Both the position numbers and the translations under genes were made by a program. From the NCBI GenBank assembly GCA_027030565.1, contig JALVEU010000305.1, positions 1 through 8,005 on the forward strand: a DNA stretch of 8,005 bases, given 5' to 3'. Of the stretch, positions 1-6,030 are shown in pieces (the first letter of the stretch is position 1; the number at the start of each line of letters is the position of its first letter). The stretch comes from Gammaproteobacteria bacterium. GTDB taxonomy: Bacteria > Pseudomonadota > Gammaproteobacteria > JAJDOJ01. The notes under the pieces were generated by a model. It saw only the letters and a list, made by a program, of their open reading frames with translations. It was not told the DNA's origin and searched no databases.

Positions 1-453
1 AACCTTCACCACGTAGTCCGCGCTGTCCAGGGGCTCCCCATAGGCGTAGTCGCGCACGACGCCCACGCGCATGCCCGTGAGGTCCCGCAGCGAGTCGACC
101 TTGAGCGGGCGCTCGGCCAAGGCCGCAAAGCGGATCTCGTTGACCAGGTACGGGGCACTGTAGGCCAGCTCTCTGGCCCGCTGTTGCGAATGCCAGGCCG
201 CAGCCAACCCTTCGTAGACGCCGAGCAGCGTGCCTTCGAGGCTGCGCGACCAGGGCTTGATGTCGAACTTCACGGTGTGCCCGCCACGCCGGAAGGCCTC
301 GCGCACGATGCTCAGGGCCAGCCCCTGACCGGGTAGGGATTCCTCCACGTAGGGCGGCCAGCGACCGGCCAGCAGCGTGATCTCTCGCGCCCGGGCCGGG
401 CCCAGGGCAGCGGTGAGCAGGGCCAGGAGCGCGAAAAGCAGACTACGCCACAT
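1..453 (-). CDS. Periplasmic solute-binding protein, SBP_bac_3-like (C-terminus beyond window)
   Basis: The first 151 codons are visible; the gene runs off the left edge. The product starts with a classic Sec signal peptide (MWRSLLFALLALL, then a likely cut after ARA at residue 22). The mature part opens with ITLLAGRWPPYVEE, followed by GLALSIVREAF, KPWSRSLEG and YSAPYLVNE, the pattern of family 3 extracellular solute-binding proteins that bind amino acids or similar small polar ligands in the periplasm. LTGMRVGVVRDYAYG fits the strand at the start of the second lobe. No permease or ATPase is visible, so it may be part of an ABC importer or one of the orphan binding proteins common in Gammaproteobacteria. 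The ATG lies 23 bp after the SYLF gene stop, so the two are probably co-transcribed. An AGGAG (468-472) sits 14 nt upstream, rather far for a Shine-Dalgarno site, but no better start is seen in frame. The ligand cannot be told from this fragment. Confidence 0.85.
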   Translation of the reverse strand, partial: MWRSLLFALLALLTAALGPARAREITLLAGRWPPYVEESLPGQGLALSIVREAFRRGGHTVKFDIKPWSRSLEGTLLGVYEGLAAAWHSQQRARELAYSAPYLVNEIRFAALAERPLKVDSLRDLTGMRVGVVRDYAYGEPLDSADYVVKV

Positions 454-476
454 GGTGGAAACGCCCGCTCCTGCGA

Positions 477-1163
477 CTAGCGGCTCGCCTCGCGCTCCAC
501 CTTCTCGATGGCGCGGATCAACGGGGTCGCCTGTGGATTGCGCACGGTGCGTTTGATGAGGATGTCCACGGGAGAGACAGGCTTGCCGTAATATGCCGCG
601 TTGTAGTCTTCACGCACTTTGATCACGGCCCCATCCAGGCTGACGCCGCCGAAGGCACCCTTGGTGAGCGAGTACTGCACGAGGTCCGCGGTGGCGGCCT
701 TCGCCCCCACGCCCACCGGGCCAGCAGCCACGCTCACCCCGGCCCCGAGGTTCACCTTGGTGGTCAGTAGAGCGTCGATGCCTTTCTGGGTCATGACCAG
801 CATCACCACCTGCGCGGCTTGGGCGCCGATTTGTAGGCCGACGCTGGCGGTGCCGATGGTGTAGAACGCTGGGGAACTCCAGCCCTGCTTGGGGTCACGT
901 GCCACCAGGACGCCGCTGCCGCCCGAGCCCCCGACGATGAAACCGCCTTTGAGGACCTGCGGGAAGATCATCACCCCCTTGGCGCGGTGCAGGTTCGCAC
1001 GGAGCCAGGTCATGTCCGGGTGGGTGGCCACGGTGACGAAGGTCGTGCGGGCGTTGTCTACGAGGGCCTCGGCCTTCTGCTTGGCGTTCGCGGAGGCGCC
1101 CAGTGGCAATAGTAGGAGCAGGCCAAAGAAGGCGGCACGCAAGAGCGGGGTCGGGTTGTACAT
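477..1163 (-). CDS. Secreted lipid-binding SYLF (Ysc84) domain protein
   Basis: The product is 228 residues. Residues 1-25 form a Sec signal peptide (LLRAAFFGLLLLLPLGASA), so it is periplasmic or outer-membrane associated. Residues about 30-215 match the SYLF/Ysc84 family: an N-terminal helix (KAEALVDNARTTF), the signature KGVMIFPQVLKGGFIVGG at 62-79, a glycine-rich GGSGVLVARD, then VGLQIGAQAAQVVMLVMT and GAGVSVAAGPVGVGAKA, ending in AFGGVSLDGAVIKVREDYN. SYLF domains bind phosphoinositides in eukaryotes; in bacteria the role is unknown, with envelope or lipid association inferred. The frame stays open to 1394, but the extra 77 residues are arginine-rich shadow sequence. The ATG at 1163 is chosen because GAGGAAT (1172-1178) lies 8 nt upstream and the signal peptide starts there. 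It is downstream of the DUF4136 gene (85 bp gap) and upstream of the solute-binding protein gene, all in the same direction. Confidence 0.93.
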   Translation of the reverse strand: MYNPTPLLRAAFFGLLLLLPLGASANAKQKAEALVDNARTTFVTVATHPDMTWLRANLHRAKGVMIFPQVLKGGFIVGGSGGSGVLVARDPKQGWSSPAFYTIGTASVGLQIGAQAAQVVMLVMTQKGIDALLTTKVNLGAGVSVAAGPVGVGAKAATADLVQYSLTKGAFGGVSLDGAVIKVREDYNAAYYGKPVSPVDILIKRTVRNPQATPLIRAIEKVEREASR

Positions 1164-1211
1164 GTCGTGGGATTCCTCGGTTTGGGTGTAGTGTTTGCTT
1201 CGTGTCTCCGC

Positions 1212-1228
1212 GGTCCACCTGCTGGACC
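1212..1228. repeat. Small perfect inverted repeat between the DUF4136 and SYLF genes
   Basis: GGTCCA (1212-1217) and TGGACC (1223-1228) form a 6 bp perfect stem with a 5 nt loop, in the 85 bp gap 1164-1248. There is no U-run after it on either strand, so it is not a convincing intrinsic terminator. It could attenuate read-through or be an operator half-site pair; at this GC content chance is also likely. Confidence 0.3.
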
Positions 1229-1248
1229 TTGCGTCATGGGCCCGTGCC

Positions 1249-1873
1249 CTATGGCGAGGTTCGCCTCCCAGAGGGGAGGGAACGCAGGATGCGCTGCACG
1301 GCCTCGTCGATGAGCCGGCCCACCTTGGCCTCGTCGTGCTGGTCCTTGACCATGGCCTGAGCGGTTCCCCGCCAGAGTTCGCGTCGGGTCTCACCGTCCA
1401 GGATCGTGATGATCAGGGTGCCCTGGCGTACATCTCTGGCGCTCATCCGGTAGTCCCCGTAGTAGCGCCCCGTGGCCCGGTCCAGCGTACCCCAGCGCCC
1501 CCCGGCCCCAGGCAGGGTCGTCATAGGGCCCGCCCCCCGTGACGCCCTCGTCGGCCCAGAGCGAGTACTGCACCCAGAAATCGGGCCGGGCGTCGGCTGC
1601 CACGCGCCGGAACCCGCGATCGGCCAGTTCGCGGTCCACCGCTTCCCGGACGCGATGGTCCGTGAACCGGAAGCCTTCGCTGAACCTGCTGCCACCCCGG
1701 GTCTTGCGAGGAACCCAGGCGTAGGTGTGGAGACCGGACAAGTCCACTCCAGAATCGGTCTCGGTTTGGGTCTCGATCCGACTGCAAGCGGCCAGGGCGA
1801 GCAGGGTCAAGCCTGAGGCGAGGACGGCGACGGCGCGGTTCACGGCTCGACTTGCCAGGGTGGTAGGATGCAT
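1249..1873 (-). pseudogene. DUF4136 family lipoprotein with an apparent +1 frameshift
   Basis: Two reading frames together make one DUF4136 lipoprotein. The first runs from the ATG at 1873: a signal peptide ending in the lipobox LAAC, then LSGLHTYAWVPRKT, a helix VREAVDRELADRGFRRV, ARPDFWVQYSLWAD and GGGPYDDPAWGRG. The second, one base on, continues with RYYGDYRMSARDVRQGTLI, LDGETRRELWRGTAQ and a C-terminal helix to the TAG at 1249. GTLxIxxxD followed by LWRGxA is the usual DUF4136 C-terminal motif. The switch is best placed at the run of six C at 1498-1503 (six G on the coding strand); one G fewer gives a 207-residue protein. Read as given, frame 1 stops at 1391 after 160 residues with an unrelated tail. 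A second G6 run at 1533-1538 is a less likely site, since GGGPYDDPAWG after it still looks right in frame 1. A sequencing error, a true mutation or transcript slippage are all possible. No strong Shine-Dalgarno site precedes the ATG. Function unknown; outer-membrane lipoprotein inferred. Confidence 0.8.
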
Positions 1874-1904
1874 TCCAGTATAGCGACAAGGGGATTGGGC
1901 TGCC

Positions 1905-2306
1905 ATGGCCATGCGCAGGTATACGAGGAATCTGATCGGGGCCTTGCTGGTTCTGGGTGCAAGCCTCGCTTCGGCCCAGATGACCGGGCTCGGGGGGACC
2001 TTTCCGCGCCTGGAGCCCGAGGACCTGAGGCGGATGCAGGAGGCGGCCCGTGCGGGTCTGGACGGGGCCGCCGAAGGCACGCGCCGCAGTTGGGAGAATC
2101 CCGAAACCCGGGCCCGCGGCGAGGTGGAGCTGCTACGCAGCTTTCGCAGGGATGGCCGGAGCTGCCGCCTCGTGCTCCACCGCCTGGTGCTTTCCGGGCA
2201 GGAGCCGTGGGTGTTTCGTTCCACACTGTGTCGCACCCCCGAGGGCGGGTGGCAGGTATTGGAGCAGGAGCGGCCTCATCCATCCGTGCCCGAGCTGCAC
2301 GACTGA
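1905..2306 (+). CDS. Small secreted protein resembling the RT0821/Lpp0805 surface protein family
   Basis: The product is 133 residues. Residues 1-24 are a signal peptide (RRYTRNL, hydrophobic core, LASA then Q), so the mature protein is exported. After a helical stretch (LEPEDLRRMQEAARAGLDG) comes SWENPETRARGEVELLRSF, then GRSCRLVLHRLVLSG and STLCRTPEGGWQVLE. The order W-E-N-P, G-R-x-C-R, and C-R followed by G-x-W resembles the C-terminal part of RT0821/Lpp0805 (17 kDa surface antigen-like) proteins, where two cysteines frame a small beta domain. Here they are Cys87 and Cys109, which could pair in the periplasm. The assignment rests on remembered motif spacing. The start at 1905 is chosen because AGGGGA (1889-1894) lies about 10 nt upstream; a second ATG at 1911 would also keep the signal peptide. 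It is divergent from the DUF4136 gene and its stop lies 18 bp before the convergent moaB stop. Confidence 0.72.
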   Translation: MAMRRYTRNLIGALLVLGASLASAQMTGLGGTFPRLEPEDLRRMQEAARAGLDGAAEGTRRSWENPETRARGEVELLRSFRRDGRSCRLVLHRLVLSGQEPWVFRSTLCRTPEGGWQVLEQERPHPSVPELHD

Positions 2307-2324
2307 GCGCCCCCGGCGGTCGCC

Positions 2325-2840
2325 TCACTCTCCGAGCCGCGGCATGAGCTCGACGAGGTTGCAGGGGCGCGTGCGATAGTCCAGTTGGGCGCGGATGAGC
2401 TTGTCCCAGCCCTCGGCGCAGGCGCCCGAGGAGCCCGGGAGGCAGAACACGTAGGTCCCGTTGGCCACGCCGGCCAGGGCCCGCGACTGCATGGTCGAGG
2501 TACCGATGCTCTCGAAGGAGAGCACACGGAACATCTCGCCGAAACCTTCGATCTCTTTGTCCAGCAATGGCCGTACGGCCTCCGGGGTGCCGTCGCGGCC
2601 CGTGAGCCCGGTGCCCCCCGTGCTCAGGACCACCTGCACGTCGGGGTCCCGGATCCATTCGCTGAGCACCGCCCGGATCGCGTATTTGTCGTCGGGCACG
2701 ATGCGCCTGGCATACAGCCGGTGGCCCGCCGCCTCGAGGCGATCCACCAGCACGCGCCCCGACTTGTCGCTCTGCAGATCGCGGGTGTCCGAAACGGTGA
2801 GCACGGCGATGGCGAGGGGAACGAATTCGCGTTCCGGCAT
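2325..2840 (-). CDS. moaB: Molybdenum cofactor biosynthesis protein MoaB
   Basis: The product is 171 residues, the usual length for MoaB, with a single MogA/MoaB molybdopterin-binding fold across the whole chain. It begins with LAIAVLTVSDTR (9-20), has the helix SGRVLVDRLEAAGH, and carries the binding motif LSTGGTGLTGRDGTPEAV at 72-89. FRVLSFESIGTSTMQSRA (104-121) and ANGTYVFCLPGSSGAC (126-141) follow, and it ends with the conserved RTRPCNLVE. MogA and related proteins adenylylate molybdopterin before molybdate insertion; bacterial MoaB is the sister family, and in some species it replaces MogA. The motif reads GRDGTPEA where many relatives have GRDVTPEA. The ATG at 2840 has a GGAGG (2850-2854) 9 nt upstream. 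The open frame extends further upstream over moaE, but that extension is shadow. It is divergent from moaE and shares its upstream region. Confidence 0.95.
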   Translation of the reverse strand: MPEREFVPLAIAVLTVSDTRDLQSDKSGRVLVDRLEAAGHRLYARRIVPDDKYAIRAVLSEWIRDPDVQVVLSTGGTGLTGRDGTPEAVRPLLDKEIEGFGEMFRVLSFESIGTSTMQSRALAGVANGTYVFCLPGSSGACAEGWDKLIRAQLDYRTRPCNLVELMPRLGE

Positions 2841-2874
2841 GGGACGGTGCCTCCGGTGGTGCGACTGGGCCGCC

Positions 2875-2880
2875 ATTATG
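2875..2880 (-). promoter_or_regulatory. Candidate -10 box for moaB
   Basis: Read on the minus strand the hexamer is CATAAT, five of six matches to TATAAT, in otherwise G/C-dominated DNA. Transcription would start near 2868 and give a leader of about 28 nt that includes the GGAGG of moaB. No TTGACA-like -35 is seen at the right distance; that place is C-rich on this strand, so an activator may be needed. Prediction only. Confidence 0.45.
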
Positions 2881-2913
2881 CCACCGGGGTGCAGGCGTGG
2901 GGGCGGGGGCGCG

Positions 2914-2919
2914 TATAAT
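2914..2919 (+). promoter_or_regulatory. Consensus -10 box just upstream of moaE
   Basis: TATAAT, a perfect consensus -10, ends 8 bases before the moaE ATG at 2928. Transcription normally starts about 6-7 bases after this box, near 2926-2928, leaving almost no leader. No Shine-Dalgarno-like sequence lies between the box and the ATG (CTATTCTC). The -35 position (about 2891-2896) is GCAGGC, not a match, and lies in a G-rich tract. There is no TGn extension. Confidence 0.6.
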
Positions 2920-2927
2920 CTATTCTC

Positions 2928-3365
2928 ATGAAGATCGAGATTCGCGACACCCCGTTCGACCCCTGGAACGAGGTCGCCTGCCACCAGGCCGCCCGGGCGG
3001 AACTGCGGGGGCGGTTCGGGGCCACCGCCGTGTTCGTGGGCACCATGCGGGACCTGAACGAAGGGGAGCGCGTGCAGGGTATGCACCTGGAACACTATCC
3101 GGGGATGACCGAGCGCCACCTGGAGTCCATCGTGCGCGCGGCACAGCAACGCTGGCCGATCCAGGAGGCGCTGGTGATCCATCGGGTGGGTACCCTGCAG
3201 CCGGGGGAGCCCATCGTGCTGGTGGCCGTGTGGTCCGCGCATCGCAAGGCGGCTTATGAGGCCAACCGTTTCATCATGGAGGACCTCAAGTCCAAGGCCC
3301 CCTTCTGGAAGAAGGAGACCCTCACCGCCGGGGAGCGTTGGGTAGCCGCCAATACGCCGGGTTGA
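2928..3365 (+). CDS. moaE: Molybdopterin synthase catalytic subunit MoaE
   Basis: The product is 145 residues, normal for MoaE. With MoaD, MoaE forms the synthase that transfers two sulfurs to cyclic pyranopterin monophosphate (precursor Z) to make molybdopterin in the cytoplasm. Conserved blocks are all present: FVGTMR (36-41, Arg41 equivalent to E. coli Arg39), LEHYPGMTE (54-62), VIHRVGTLQPGEPIV (83-97), VWSAHRKAAYEANRF (101-115) and LKSKAPFWKKE (120-130). Lys121 and Lys128 match the active-site lysines Lys119 and Lys126 of E. coli. The start fits the family N-terminus but has no Shine-Dalgarno site; a perfect TATAAT ends 8 bases upstream, so the mRNA may be leaderless. moaD, which must supply the thiocarboxylate partner, is not in the window. 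The gene converges with the coiled-coil gene, 9 bp apart. Confidence 0.97.
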   Translation: MKIEIRDTPFDPWNEVACHQAARAELRGRFGATAVFVGTMRDLNEGERVQGMHLEHYPGMTERHLESIVRAAQQRWPIQEALVIHRVGTLQPGEPIVLVAVWSAHRKAAYEANRFIMEDLKSKAPFWKKETLTAGERWVAANTPG

Positions 3366-3377
3366 GCTGCGGGCTCA
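3363..3377. repeat. Inverted repeat spanning the two convergent stop codons
   Basis: TGAGC (3363-3367), loop TGCGG, GCTCA (3373-3377): a 5 bp perfect stem whose ends are the TGA of moaE on the plus strand and the TGA of the coiled-coil gene on the minus strand. A U-G pair could extend it by one. There is no U-run, so any terminator role is weak; it may stabilise both 3' ends or be chance. Confidence 0.3.
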
Positions 3378-4610
3378 GGTGCTGGCGCGCAACTGCTCGG
3401 TGAGGCGCTGGAACTCGGCGCGCAGCTGGCGGTTCTGGAAGCCCCGGAGCTTGGGCATCTCCATGCGGGAAAGCGCGGCGAGCGATTCGCGGCTCGCGCG
3501 CATCAGCGCGAGCAGCTCACCGCTGACCTTCACCGTCTCGTAGGTGTTGGTGGCCACCTGCAGGTCCTTGCGCAGACCGGCCAGGCGCTTCCCGATTTCG
3601 TCCTGTTCCTCCTGCAGGTACTTGCGATAGTGCCGGGCGGCCTCCAGCGTCAGCGCCTGGGCCTCGAGGTTGGCCTCCAGGATGCGGCGGTCGTGTGGCG
3701 CCTGCCGAAGCAGTGCGCGGGTCTCCCGATTGAGTGTCTGGGTGCGATGGACGATGGCGTCGATCCGCGGCAGGTACCGGTCCCGGATCTTGGTCGAGGC
3801 CACCTGATGCATATGCACCAGGATGCGCAGGAGCACCGTGTACATCCCGTAATAGCGCCGGGCGGACGCCATGCGCTCACCGCTCTCGGCCATGAGGCGC
3901 TCCAGCTGGGCCGTGACCTGTTTGACGTTGTCGAAGACCACGGCCATGCGGATGAGGTCGTCGCCCACGACACTGGAGAGCAGCACGTCCAGCTCGGCTG
4001 GCGTGATCTCCAGCCCCAGCCCGTGCAGCATGCGGGCATAGCGGGCCTTCTCCCGATCGAGTTCCCTTCGCAAGGCGGCGATCCGTGCCGTGTTGTCGGC
4101 AATGGCCCGGTCGTACTCGTCCACGGTCTTGCGCCATAGCGAATCGTGGGGCGCTGCCACCCTTTTCTCCCGGTATGCGTCGTTCTGGTGCTGCAGGGCA
4201 CGAATCTCCGTCTCCAGCTCCTGGATCCGGGCGCGCACTTGGTCCGAGGGCGAATGGGCGAGGATCTCCGTGGCCTCGTCCAGCAGGGCATCGATCTCGC
4301 TCTGGGCGGAGCGACGGTCCCTGCCGAACCAACTGGACTCGGGCAGTCGCTGGGCCGCCTCCACCTGGGCCAAGGTTTCGTCCAGCTTGGGCACGAGCGC
4401 GTCCCAGATGGCCGCCAGCCGTGCCTGCTCTGCGCGATCCCCCGAGATCCAGTGGCGGGCCTGTGCCCAGACATCGCCCGCCGCCTGGCGGGTGCGTTCC
4501 CACCAGGGCAGGTCCGAGGCGGACGGCCCGGACGCGGGCAGTGCCACGAGCCAGGCCACGAGGCAGGCGGCCAGCCGGATCGGGGGTATCCGGGATCGGG
4601 GTGCACTCAT
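3375..4610 (-). CDS. Exported coiled-coil protein of unknown function, translationally coupled to moeA
   Basis: I do not recognise a named family. The product is 411 residues. Residues about 8-32 are a signal peptide (IRLAACLVAWLVALPASG), so the rest should lie in the periplasm or be anchored by that helix. The mature part begins with an aromatic amphipathic stretch (LPWWERTRQAAGDVWAQA) and is nearly all helical with long charged heptads: about 100-195 (strong coiled coil, DQVRARIQELETEIRALQ), 220-260, 285-355 and 365-411. A break at 196-215 (GLGLEITPAELDVLLSS) and a less charged stretch YYGMYTVLLRILVHMHQV (253-270) separate the coils. The end MPKLRGFQNRQLRAEFQRL has a patterned look suggesting conservation. 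There are almost no cysteines, no enzyme motif and no metal-binding cluster. The ATG overlaps the moeA stop as ATGA, which fixes the start and suggests coupled translation. A scaffold, envelope-spanning or chaperone-like role is possible; a link with molybdoenzyme export or assembly is inference from position only. Confidence 0.85.
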   Translation of the reverse strand: MSAPRSRIPPIRLAACLVAWLVALPASGPSASDLPWWERTRQAAGDVWAQARHWISGDRAEQARLAAIWDALVPKLDETLAQVEAAQRLPESSWFGRDRRSAQSEIDALLDEATEILAHSPSDQVRARIQELETEIRALQHQNDAYREKRVAAPHDSLWRKTVDEYDRAIADNTARIAALRRELDREKARYARMLHGLGLEITPAELDVLLSSVVGDDLIRMAVVFDNVKQVTAQLERLMAESGERMASARRYYGMYTVLLRILVHMHQVASTKIRDRYLPRIDAIVHRTQTLNRETRALLRQAPHDRRILEANLEAQALTLEAARHYRKYLQEEQDEIGKRLAGLRKDLQVATNTYETVKVSGELLALMRASRESLAALSRMEMPKLRGFQNRQLRAEFQRLTEQLRAST

Positions 4611-5881
4611 GTCAGCTCGCAGAAGGGGATGACCTCCACTTCGGCCCCTGGCTCCACTCCGGCCGATTCCAGCGGAAGCACGATGAGGCAGTTGGCCTCG
4701 CTCATGGAGCTGAGGATGCCCGAGCCCTGGGGGCCGGTCTTGCGCACGCTCCACCGCCCCTGTGGGTCACGTTCCAGTACGCCACGCTGGAATTCCATCC
4801 GCCCCGGCCGTTTCTTGAGTGCAGTGGTGCAAGGTACGCGGATGTGCAACGGTTCGGTGGGGGTCTCGCCCATCATGCGCCGCAGGGCGGGCTGAGCGAA
4901 CAGATAGAAGGTGACCATGACGGAGACGGGATTGCCGGGCAGGCCGAAGAACCAGGCCCCGCCCACCCGTCCGAAGGCCAATGGACGCCCTGGCTTGATG
5001 GCCACTTTCCAAAACCGTACCTCGCCCAGGGCGTCCAGGGTCTCCTTGACGTAGTCGGCCTCGCCCACGGAGACGCCGCCCGAGGTCATGACGACATCGG
5101 CCGCCTCCGCCGCCTCGGCGAAGGCGGCGCGGATCGCCTCGGGGCGGTCGGGCACCACCCCCATGTCCAACAGGTCCACACCCAGGCGCGTGAGCATGCC
5201 GTACAGGGTGTAGCGATTGGAATCGTAGATCTGACCGGGCGCCAGGGGTTCCCCGACGCCCCGGAGCTCGTCGCCGGTGGAGAAGAAGGCCACGCGCGGC
5301 CGCCGGTGGACGGTCACCTCTCCCACGCCGACGGATGCGAGCAGACCCAGGTCCGCGGGAGTGAGCCGCCTGCCAGGTGCCAGTACCCGTTGTCCAGCGC
5401 GAATGTCCTCGCCCGCGCGGCGCACGTTTTGACCAGGCCGCTGGCCGGCGGCGTCGAAGTGCACCGCTTCCCCATCACGCCGCACCTGCTCCTGGATCAC
5501 CACCGTATCCGCCTCGGGGGGCATCACCGCACCGGTGAAGATGCGCACGCACTGACCTGGGCCGATGTTCCCCGCATAGGGTTTGCCTGCCCAGGAGGTC
5601 CCGACCACTTGCAGGGTCACCGTACCGCCGCCCGCCAGCTCGCGGCTGTTCAGGGCATAGCCGTCCATGGCCGAATTGTCGTGGCCGGGCACGTCGATGC
5701 GCGCCGTGACCGGCTCGGCGAGCACACGCCCCAGGGCCGTGCGGATGGGGAGGTGCTCACGCCCGGTGACCGGGGCGACGGTCTCGAGGATGCGTCGCCG
5801 GGCCTCGTCGGCCGGCAGAGAATTGGGGTCGTAGTCGTCCGAGCAGCAGGTCTCGGCGGTGGACGAGGGCTCTGCAGTCAT
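4607..5881 (-). CDS. moeA: Molybdopterin molybdenumtransferase MoeA
   Basis: The product is 424 residues, slightly longer than E. coli MoeA (411) because of an N-terminal segment with a Cys-Cys pair (12-13) before YDPNSLPADEARRRIL. MoeA inserts molybdate into adenylylated molybdopterin in the cytoplasm. Motifs in order: DVPGHDNSAMDGYAL (63-77, Asp73 equivalent to E. coli Asp59), RIFTGAVMPPEAD (113-125), AGEDIRAGQ (156-164), FSTGDEL (200-206), YDSNRYTLYGML (219-230), TSGGVSVGEADYVKE (266-280), KVAIKPGRPLAFG (292-304) and FGLPGNPVSVM (312-322), with the two prolines of LPGNP. The C-terminal domain IV (about 345-424) is complete. The start at 5881 has GGAG (5888-5891) 6 nt upstream; the open frame continues 18 codons further but without family similarity. 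Its TGA overlaps the ATG of the coiled-coil gene. The 149 bp gap to the VanZ-LamG gene holds a perfect hairpin and no clear terminator. Confidence 0.97.
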   Translation of the reverse strand: MTAEPSSTAETCCSDDYDPNSLPADEARRRILETVAPVTGREHLPIRTALGRVLAEPVTARIDVPGHDNSAMDGYALNSRELAGGGTVTLQVVGTSWAGKPYAGNIGPGQCVRIFTGAVMPPEADTVVIQEQVRRDGEAVHFDAAGQRPGQNVRRAGEDIRAGQRVLAPGRRLTPADLGLLASVGVGEVTVHRRPRVAFFSTGDELRGVGEPLAPGQIYDSNRYTLYGMLTRLGVDLLDMGVVPDRPEAIRAAFAEAAEAADVVMTSGGVSVGEADYVKETLDALGEVRFWKVAIKPGRPLAFGRVGGAWFFGLPGNPVSVMVTFYLFAQPALRRMMGETPTEPLHIRVPCTTALKKRPGRMEFQRGVLERDPQGRWSVRKTGPQGSGILSSMSEANCLIVLPLESAGVEPGAEVEVIPFCELT

Positions 5882-5910
5882 GTGGGTCTCCGTCGCCGGT
5901 CCATGGGGCG

Positions 5911-5931
5911 GGGCGTGGCTGCACCACGCCC
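5911..5931. repeat. Perfect 8 bp hairpin in the moeA leader
   Basis: GGGCGTGG (5911-5918), loop CTGCA, CCACGCCC (5924-5931). On the moeA strand the loop is TGCAG and the stem ends 29 nt before the ATG, 19 nt before the GGAG. No U-run follows on either strand, so it is not a standard terminator. The gap 5882-6030 otherwise shows only a weak TATCAT (5952-5957, minus strand) that might be a -10 box. The hairpin could protect the moeA mRNA 5' end, tune translation, or bind a protein as DNA. Confidence 0.45.
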
Positions 5932-6030
5932 GCACGAAACAAGGTCCAAAAATGATACGCCAAGCCGGCGCGGCGCGCGGCAGACGTCGGCCCGGTCCAC
6001 GAGCAGCCCACTACGCCCGCAGTGTCCCCC

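Noticed and set aside
1164..1394. N-terminal extension of the SYLF reading frame
   Set aside because: Arginine- and serine-rich, overlaps the DUF4136 coding region, and the signal peptide and GAGGAAT site mark the start at 1163.
2307..2324. Terminator between the convergent RT0821/Lpp0805-like gene and moaB
   Set aside because: The 18 bp gap contains no convincing stem or U-run.
1840..2658. A 272-codon minus-strand frame across the RT0821/Lpp0805-like gene and moaB
   Set aside because: Shadow frame: rich in Arg, Pro and Gly, no domain, and overlaps genes with clear signal peptide or family motifs.
2841..3242. Upstream extension of the moaB frame across the start of moaE
   Set aside because: It is antisense to moaE, has no similarity to MoaB, and the ATG at 2840 has a good GGAGG and the family N-terminus.
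4562..4573. LAAC near the N-terminus of the coiled-coil protein, as a lipobox
   Set aside because: The Cys is at residue 16 with the hydrophobic core running on after it, so it cannot be the cleavage site of a lipoprotein signal peptide.
5882..6030. Molybdenum cofactor riboswitch upstream of moeA
   Set aside because: The gap shows only one simple hairpin, not the larger multi-stem Moco motif, and I could not identify its conserved bases.
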